In this document: one piece after another, positions 1 to 7,900 of the stretch | How the letters are laid out: each line of letters starts with the position of its first letter | Numbering within the stretch: the stretch's first letter is position 1 | From: QYOJ01 sp964449285 | GTDB taxonomy: Bacteria; Bacteroidota; Bacteroidia; Bacteroidales; FEN-979 | Length of the DNA stretch: 18,124 nucleotides | Reading direction: 5' to 3' | Assembly (NCBI GenBank): GCA_964449285.1 | Contig: CAYUZX010000064.1 | Location: 1-18,124 of the forward strand | Translations under genes and position numbers: made by a program | The notes under the pieces: generated by a model | What the model was told of the DNA's origin: nothing | What the model saw: the letters and a program-made list of their open reading frames with translations, nothing else | Databases searched by the model: none

Positions 1-718
1 ATCCTGCCTGACTAATGTTTCCTGACCACCCTGTCCCGATCACCCAATCCTGATCATTTACCAGCCCACCCATAAACTGGATATCATATTGCCAGAGATT
101 GAACCGGCCTAGTCCTGCAACCGTAATCTGGCCCTGATTGTTCCATTTCACGGCTGCCTCAACCGTGGAAGTACTGCTGGGATAGAATTGTAGTCTGATA
201 GCATCGCTGCCCGGACGTTCCGGGTAATCGAAATCATAGAATGAGTATGTATTAAAAATATCGTTGGGATTCCACACGATTGACTGCCCCCAGTTAATCC
301 GTTGCCGCCCTACTGTTAATTGAACCTTACCGACTGTTAAAGAGAGCCAGGCTCTGTCGAATTGCGCTACCAGCAGAAATGAATTTCCTGATAAAAGGCT
401 CCATGTCAGGTTAACCAATCCGGGATCGGTGGTAAGGGATCCTTTATAGGGTGGATTCTGAGTAAAACTTTGTCCAAATAGGAAACGGTTTCGCATTCCC
501 AAACCCATCCGGAATACCTGTCCAGGGTGCCATGAGAAATCGAGACGATTGTGTATTTCATTATCCAGGATCCAGGGATCATTGACCTTTTGAAACTGGA
601 CCATTTGAAGATCATTCAGGTACCCTTTCAAATCCCAGCTTTTAAGATGACCGGCATCCTGCGCCAATGAAACCAACGGGAATACAAATAGAAGAATAAT
701 ATATTGAACCTTTAACAT
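1..718 (-). CDS. Exported outer-membrane protein, probable beta-barrel (partial, 3' end outside window)
   Basis: An open frame of 239 codons reads leftward from the ATG at 718 to the window edge with no stop, so the C-terminus is missing. Residues 1-20 form a signal peptide (MLKVQYIILLFVFPLVSLAQ, cleavage probably before Q20 or D21). The mature part has many alternating hydrophobic and polar stretches rich in aromatic residues, as in outer-membrane barrels. It contains the segment GRQRINWGQSIVWNPNDIFN, followed by a YPERPGSDA motif; this is the kind of conserved GRQ-x-x-x-WG / NP-x-D-x-F patch seen in Bacteroidota porin-like outer-membrane proteins. I do not recognise a named family and no substrate can be given. 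The start is supported by the signal peptide and by a promoter-like element about 30 bp upstream. The terminator at 779-807 separates it from the upstream PorP-type gene, so it is its own transcription unit. Class call is moderately sure; function unknown. Confidence 0.7.
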   Translation of the reverse strand, partial: MLKVQYIILLFVFPLVSLAQDAGHLKSWDLKGYLNDLQMVQFQKVNDPWILDNEIHNRLDFSWHPGQVFRMGLGMRNRFLFGQSFTQNPPYKGSLTTDPGLVNLTWSLLSGNSFLLVAQFDRAWLSLTVGKVQLTVGRQRINWGQSIVWNPNDIFNTYSFYDFDYPERPGSDAIRLQFYPSSTSTVEAAVKWNNQGQITVAGLGRFNLWQYDIQFMGGLVNDQDWVIGTGWSGNISQAG

Positions 719-721
719 GCC

Positions 722-737
722 GTCGACATATGTTGAC
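722..737. repeat. 16-bp near-palindrome in leader of the first gene
   Basis: GTCGACATATGTTGAC is self-complementary at 7 of its 8 base pairs, the exception being a G/T mismatch. It lies 4 bp upstream of the ATG at 718 and downstream of the candidate promoter, so it falls in or next to the 5' untranslated region. A second short inverted pair (TTGACT at 733-738, AGTCAA at 747-752) overlaps it and the promoter. It could be an operator or an RNA hairpin; with only one copy its role is unknown. Confidence 0.35.
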
Positions 738-749
738 TAAACGGTCAGT

Positions 750-780
750 CAAAAATAATATTTCAACATGAGATCTCCAA
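750..780 (-). promoter_or_regulatory. Candidate Bacteroidota-type promoter for the first gene
   Basis: On the minus strand TATTTTTG (757 to 750) matches the Bacteroidota -7 consensus TAnnTTTG. A TTG at 780-778 lies 20 bp upstream of it, which is the usual place of the -33 element. The predicted transcript would start about 25 bp before the ATG at 718. The -33 part overlaps the A/T arm of the preceding terminator. Confidence 0.45.
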
Positions 781-807
781 AAAAAAACCGGAAAAATTCC
801 GGTTTTT
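779..807 (-). terminator. Intrinsic terminator of the PKD protein / PorP unit
   Basis: There is a perfect 11-bp stem (AAAAACCGGAA at 783-793 with TTCCGGTTTTT at 797-807) around a 3-base loop. On the minus strand it is followed by a run of T (complement of A779-A787). It begins 8 bp after the stop codon of the PorP/SprF gene. Its A/T-rich ends make it nearly symmetrical, so it could also act on plus-strand transcripts. Confidence 0.85.
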
Positions 808-814
808 AAAACGA

Positions 815-1924
815 TTAATAGAAACTCGGGCATTCGAGTGGCCCATAACCCTTGGATCGGCCTGTAGGAACAAAACCCCGGCTTCCGCTTCCGCTTCCAC
901 CGCCACCGAAGAGAGAGAATCCACCAAATTCAAGGACCAGACTAATCTCATGAGCCCCACCTGTCCCCTGCATCACACCAGCAATTTGCAGGTCGTAGCT
1001 GTAGATAAACTTGATGCTCATATCTTCCATGAAGTTGTACCGGTATCCGGCCAGCAGAGCGATAGCGTTATTTGTATTGCCTGTCATGGTGGTCTTGTAC
1101 CATGCGCCAAGATAGACATTAAATTTCAACAAGTTCAATCCGACCTCCAGGGAGTTGAGGTTTGCCTGGTTGATAAACACAAATCCCGGGCTGATCATCA
1201 ATGGATCTCCGTTCCCGCCATACATACTTGAGGAGGATCCATATCCTGCAGCAAAAACTGCATCTCCGTGAACCACAAATTTTCTTGGATAAGGTGCGCT
1301 TCCATCGGAGAGGAGAGAGATATCCGGTTTAAACAGGTGATCTACAGCAAATCCAATGGAGCCTGTAATGTTACCCGGCTCATTTGAGAACTGCAGGATA
1401 CCGCCGGCAGCAAAGTCGGGGACAACCCGTGAATTGGCATCCGGTGGAATAAATGATGTCTGATAAATGGCACCATACTTGGGGTCGAGCTGATCGGCAA
1501 AGACCAGGTCATCCCAGTTGACCTTCCGTTGAATGATGGCAGCTTTAATTCCGATCTGTGCAACCATGAAACTTGTGATAGGTATCCTGACACCTATAGT
1601 CAGAGCTGCCTGCAAGGTATTAATCAGACCTGCTCCGGGGGAATCTGAGTTGATCATGATCCCGATACCGCCGGCACCCGGCAGATTTCGGTCCCCGATA
1701 TCTGCCGAAAAGTAGTATGATTTAAAATCGATTGGCAGCGAAGGCCATTGATCCCGGAACAGAAACCTCGCCCGCAACCCCGTATTGATCCCGGTATATG
1801 CCGGATTAAAATAGAGGGGGGAGCTAAAATACTGAGAGTAGTTCACATCCTGCGCCTGGGCAGTCTGAGATAACCCCAGAAACCCCAGGATTAATAAGCA
1901 TGGATATATAAAAACCTTTTTCAT
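815..1924 (-). CDS. PorP/SprF family type IX secretion outer-membrane protein
   Basis: This 369-residue protein has a signal peptide (cleavage probably after TAQA, residue 24). It is followed by the family's hallmark start QDVNYSQYFSSPLYFNPAYTG, in which mature proteins begin with Q-x-x-x-YSQY and an NPAYTG motif. The rest is rich in Gly and aromatic strands, consistent with an outer-membrane barrel. Known members such as SprF of Flavobacterium johnsoniae are needed for export or anchoring of substrates carrying type B C-terminal domains. Here the gene lies 18 bp downstream of exactly such a substrate with no promoter of its own, so it is probably the dedicated partner (inference). The last 36 residues (334-369) form a Gly/Ser-rich tail ending in CPSFY. 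The tail is encoded partly by three GCTTCC hexamers in a row at 881-898. Family assignment is very firm; I leave the symbol empty because many paralogues exist per genome. Confidence 0.93.
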   Translation of the reverse strand: MKKVFIYPCLLILGFLGLSQTAQAQDVNYSQYFSSPLYFNPAYTGINTGLRARFLFRDQWPSLPIDFKSYYFSADIGDRNLPGAGGIGIMINSDSPGAGLINTLQAALTIGVRIPITSFMVAQIGIKAAIIQRKVNWDDLVFADQLDPKYGAIYQTSFIPPDANSRVVPDFAAGGILQFSNEPGNITGSIGFAVDHLFKPDISLLSDGSAPYPRKFVVHGDAVFAAGYGSSSSMYGGNGDPLMISPGFVFINQANLNSLEVGLNLLKFNVYLGAWYKTTMTGNTNNAIALLAGYRYNFMEDMSIKFIYSYDLQIAGVMQGTGGAHEISLVLEFGGFSLFGGGGSGSGSRGFVPTGRSKGYGPLECPSFY

Positions 1925-1942
1925 TTAGGTATAATTAGCTGA

Positions 1943-4900
1943 TTAACGAATTAATGTGACAGTACCCATGGTATCGTATTCGCCTGTCCCAATATCTGAG
2001 CCGTCCCATGGCGAATCATCGATGAAGGTGGCACTCACTTTCCACATGTAATTGCCCTGCGGCATGATCACCCCATTGTATGTGCCATCCCATCCGTCAA
2101 CCGGACGACCTTGCGGGTCGATCTTTGTGGATTCCCACATGACGTGATTAGATGAGTTAAACACTTGAATATGGTACTTCTTCAGGTTAATACCCACTGG
2201 TTTAAACAGTCGAACAGCCAGGTTTGTACTTGATGGAGCAAAGGCATTGGGCACATAAAGACCCTTGAACAGGAGTTCATATGTGAAGAAGGTGGTATCT
2301 GAACATCCGAATTCATTAAGCGAGATCAGCTCGATGATGTAGGTCCCATCTTCTGTATATGAGATCACCGGGTTCTCTTCATCCGAGTATTTTCCATTAC
2401 CAAAGTTCCAATAATAACCACTTGCCCCAGTTGAAAGGTTATCCATTTGAAGTTTTCCATTCATCCCATCCACATACTCAGTGATGTTGAACGCACTGAG
2501 TGGCGTTATATTGACGGTAAAGGTCGAATCAATGGTATCCATACATCCATTCAGGTCCTGAACAATCATGTGTACTGTGTATGTCCCCAGTGAGTCATAA
2601 GTATATCTGGGATCCTGAAGATTGGAGGTGTCTTTTATAGTACCAGGTACGCCGAAATTCCATCTCCAGATGCCGAAGGTCGTATCAGCAGGGGTGGAGA
2701 GATCTGTAAATTCGGTGGGATCTCCCAGACATGGAGCTGTGCTTTCAAAGTCGGCCATTGGGACATCGAATACCCTGGTTGGTTTTGTGATGGAATCAGT
2801 ACATCCCCACTGGTTGGACACAATCATCTGTACATCATACATACCAGGAGTCATGTATTTGTGTGTTGGATCTTCCAGTGTGGATGTATTGGAAGTTCCG
2901 GAGGCAGGTTCGCCAAAGGTCCAGTTCCACGATGTATTGGGATCTCCAAATGTGTTGGATGTATCCACATAGAGTGTTGTCTGATTTAAACAAACATATA
3001 CATTGGAGAAATAGGGCTCAGGTGTAGGACGAATCCTGACAATCTGGTATGAACTATCGGTAAACGGAACGCCGCTAACGATGGCATTGATGACAAGTTT
3101 CACCATATAATCTCCGTAGATATTGAATTCGTGTGAGACAGTCTGGGTATAGGATGTATATGTCGTATCCATGCCATCGCCGAATATCCAGTGCCACTGG
3201 TTAATGCTTACAACCGGATAGGAGCTATCGGCAAAGATAACAGGGTTCCTTGCACACAGCAACGTATCGGAGATAAAGACGGCGTTGATGCAGGGATAGC
3301 GCTCAACGGTATCGGTTATCGAATCCACGCAACCGTTATTGTTCATTATGACGAGTGTCACAATATAATTACCCAGGTTTGAATAGAGGTGCGAAGTATT
3401 CCCCGGACCCGGAGCAAGTATCGTTTCAGGTGGCGTTCCATCACCAAAGTGCCATTCCCAGCTTGCTATCGAGTTTCCACCCGCTATACTGAGGTCTGTG
3501 AAGTCAACGATGCTGTCACACGGTTCCGAGACGAAAGTATATGCCGGCTGTGGCAGGTCGTAAACTGTTACCTCCTTGTAAACACTATCCACACAGTTAT
3601 CGCTGTTCCAGGCTTTCAATTTGACAATATAGGTACCCGGTGCAGTAAATACGTGTGAAGGGTTGTAGAGGAATGATGTATTGTTTGGCACGGATGCAGG
3701 ATTCCCGAAATTCCACATCACGGAGTAAAGTGAGTCGCCTGAAGCCAGGTTCTGAGCATGGAAGTGCGTTGGATATCCAAAACAAACTGTATCATTAGTG
3801 TAAGTGAACTCAAAACCTGGTTTCACAAAAACACTGTCGATAATCGTGTCCATACAGCCGTAATTGTCTGTTACGATCAGTGTGACAGCGTAGGTTGTGT
3901 CATTCTCTGTAAAGACGTGGATTGGATTCACTCCGGTTGATGTATATCCCGGTTCAAAGATCCAGAAACGTTCCACGATGGTTGATCCGGCTCCGATCGA
4001 CTGATCCTGAAAGTTCACCTGTCCGGCCGGACAGAAAAAGTTCAGGTAAGAGAAGTCGGCTGTTGGATTGTTCCGGACAATTACCGGTACGATAACCGAA
4101 TCGGTACAATTCTGCAGGTTTGTCACCGTTAATTGAACGTTATAGGTTCCGGCAGCGGTGAATGTATAGGTCGGATTCTGTATGGTTGCGGTTCCTGTTC
4201 CATCACCGAAGTCCCAGTACCAGGCAGTAATCGTACTTCCCGGGGCAATGGAGAGATCGGTAAATACGGTTGGGCTGCCCATACATGCTGCTGAATATTG
4301 GAACATGGCATCGGGAACCGGATGCACCGTAATTTCGAATGTAGTGTCGTGCAAACATCCATTGGAATTTGTTACTGTCAACACAACATCGTACATGCCG
4401 ATGCCAGTGAAAACGTGCGCCGGGTTTTGCAATGTTGAGGAATTATTTGAACCCGAAGCCGGATCATCAAAATTCCAGAGCCAACCAATGATCGTTCCGG
4501 CGGAAGTGGTGGATGCATCCGTAAAGTTGGTTTGCAGACCGAAGCAGGCAGTATCTGCTGTAAAGTCGGCTACCGGTGCATCATTGATGGTTACAGTGCT
4601 TGTAAGAGAATCGATACAGCCATTGATGTTGGTCACCATGAGGTTGACATCAAATGATCCTCCGGCCGTGAAAGCGTGGGTCGGATTTTTCAACATCGAT
4701 GTATTGTTCGTTCCCGAGCCAGGGTCGCCGAAATCCCAGTTCCAGGTAATGATAGAACCACCTCCGTTTTGCTGGGAGAGATCGGTAAACTGGAGTCCGA
4801 CATTCTCACAGCCTCCGGAGGCTGCCGAAAAGTTCGCCACCGGTGCATAATTAATCGTCACCTGATTGGTTTTGGTTTTAGTACAGCCATCACTGTTGGT

Positions 4901-7900
4901 TATAGTGAGGGTTACGGTGTAGGTTCCTCCGTTGGCATACATGTGTGAGACATTCGGGTTGGCTGGGAACGTAATGGTTACCGTTCCTGTTCCATCACCG
5001 AAATCCCAGACCCAATCAGTAATGTGGCCATGTGGTGAGTTGGACAGGTCTGTAAACAGAATGGAATCGCCGGCACAAGCCGGGGAGTTATAGCTAAATG
5101 CAGCGGTCAGGGCTGGATAAACGATCACCTGCTTACTGGTATCCTTTGTACAGCCAGCTGCCGTTGTAACGGTCAGAATAACGGTATAGGTTGCAGGATT
5201 GGCATATAAGTGTGTTGGGTTCGCCCCTGTTCCGGTTTGACCGTCCCCAAACTGCCAGAAACGGCTGGCGATGGTACTGGTTGAGGTAGTTGAGAGATCA
5301 GTAAAGCTGGTCATGTCCCCATAACATGCTGTATCTGCAGTAAAATTTGCAACAGGTCGCGAATTGATGGTCACAGCGATGACCGTAGTGTCCATACACC
5401 CATTTGTATTGGTCACAATCAGCCGGACATCAAAAGTGCCGGCAGTGGAGAAGCTATGCGACGGATTCTGCGCATTGGAGTTGTTGTTAAGTCCTGAAGC
5501 CGGATCATCAAAGTTCCATGCCCATTGTACAATTGACCCTCCCCCGTTTGGCTGAGAAAGATCAGTGAAGGGCACCAGATTTCCTTCACACGGAGTTCCA
5601 GGGTAGGTGAAGTTGGCCAGTGGAGAAGGGACGCTGTTCACTATATGCTCGATGAGTTTGGTACAGCCATGACTGGTTGTAACCGTTAGCCTTACAGTAT
5701 GGGATAGTGCAGACCCGACAAAGGTATGGGTCACATTGGGACTAGCCGGAAAGTTGATAGTTTGTGTCGTTCCATCTCCGAAGTTCCACAACCAGGTTAC
5801 GATGTTATCAATGAACCCAGGAACCGTCGATGACTGGTTAGTAAATGTAACCACTGCCCCAAAGCAATTGGGCGTACTGTAGCTAAATTCAGGAATGGGC
5901 AAAGGATATACTAAAACATTTTTGGACACTGTATGGATACATCCGTTGGAGTTGATTATCGTTAGTGTGACAACAAATTGTCCATAGTTCGCATAGGTAT
6001 GGGTTGGTGAAGGCTGTGTGTTAAGCGGTGTACCATCTCCGAAATCCCACGAGTAGGAGATGATACTTGCTGCATTGGCAGTGGAGAGGTCAGTGAAGGT
6101 TGTGGGTGATCCATGACAAGCTATATCAGCTGAAAAGTTAGCAACCGGCAGTTGGTTCACCACCACAGTCTTCATTACTGTATCGTCACAATTGTTGGCG
6201 TTTATTGCTGTTAGTGTAACGGTGTATGATCCTGATGCAGCATAGGTGTGTGAAGGATTTGTCAAGGCGGAAGTGTTATTCAATCCGGATGCGGGATCAC
6301 CGAAATTCCATAGATAGGAGGTGATCAGCCCTCCGCCATTTGTCTGGCTCAGGTTGGAAAATCCGATCGGCTGACCTGCACAGTTTGTAGAGGAGTAGGA
6401 GAAATTTGCCAGGGGTGCAGGAACCAGGGTAACGGTTTTGGTAACAGATTTTGTACAGCTATCGTTGGACCATACCGTCAGGGTCACGTTGTATGTTATG
6501 CCTGGGCCGGTAAAGGTATGATAAACATTGGGCGAATTTGGGACGATAATGGTTTGGGTAGTGCCATCACCGAAATCCCAGAGCCATTTGGCGACATATC
6601 CGGTGAATCCTGGAGGGATAAAAGATTGATTGGTAAAGAGTACCGAATCGCCCTGGCAGGATGGAGAAACCCATGTAAAATTAGCCACAGGCAATGGGTT
6701 CACCCTTACGGTATGGGAAACCGAATTCTGGCAACCATGGTGGTCAACCACTGTCAATGTAACTATGTAAATCCCCGGAGAGGTAAAGAGGTGTTGTGTT
6801 GTGATGGGATCGGTGATGATGGGTGTACCATCTCCGAAATCCCAGGCCCATGCTACGATTGAATCTACATGGGTAACTGATGTATCTGCTCTGAAGGTAG
6901 TAAGTGTATTGTGGCAGGTTGTATCATGGGTAAAATTGACTGGCGGTGCAGGAAAAACATAAACCGGTTTGATGATGGTGTCGCGACAGTTATTGAAGTT
7001 GACAACAATCAACCGTACCATATAAATAGAGTCCCCGTAACTAAATAAGTGAGAAGGATTCTTCAGTGCTGAGGTATTATTGAGGCCTGAACCGGGATCT
7101 GAAAATTTCCAGTTCCAGCTGATGATATTCCCTCCACCATTCGGCGTTGACAAATCTGTAAAATTCACCACTTGATTCTGGCAGGCAGTGGAGTAAATGA
7201 AATTAGCGATTGGATTGGGTTTGATGATAACGTTTGCCGTAGTACTGTCCGTGTACCCGCTGTTATCAATCACGTAGAGTGTAACAGCAAATGTATCCAC
7301 AGTGGTATACAAATGGCAAACATTCGGGCTGTTCGGGAAATGGATTGTGTCATTTGGTGAGCCATCGCCAAAGTCCCAGATCCAGGTTGTAATGTAGCCG
7401 AAAGGTGGTGATGGTACCGAGCTCAGGTCAGTGAAACAAACATAGTCTCCATCACATACCGGTGAATTGGAGGAGAAGAAGGCGTTGGGCACCGAAGGAA
7501 CGATCACCGGATAAGTGATCTCATTAGTACATCCAACAGTATCGGTAACAAAGAGGGTTACCATGAAGATTCCTGCTGCAGGATAGACATGAACCGGATT
7601 CCATCCATAACCCCAGGTTCCATCGTCAAAGTTCCACGATACCATGTTCCCGATCAAAGCCTTATTGGTAACTACTGTATCGATATGAAACTGAATCTCG
7701 TTGTTCTGACTCCCGTAATTCCAGGTATAATCTACATCAGGTGAGTCAAACACGATGACATCCTTATAAATTGTATCAGGACATCCGGTTAAGTTTACTG
7801 TAACAAGTCTCACATTGTAGGTTGCAACCGCAGTAAAGAGGTGTCTGGGGTTTTCAAGAGTCGATGTATTGAAACCGGAAGAGGGATCATCGAAATTCCA

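Noticed and set aside
642..833. A 63-codon minus-strand frame across the gap between the first gene and the PorP gene
   Set aside because: It crosses the terminator and overlaps both genes in another frame. It has a weak composition and no support.
4182..4850. A 222-codon plus-strand open frame opposite PKD domains 16-18
   Set aside because: It lies entirely antisense to the PKD-encoding gene. Its open state follows from repeated codon use in the PKD motifs; it has no signal peptide, no domain and no promoter.
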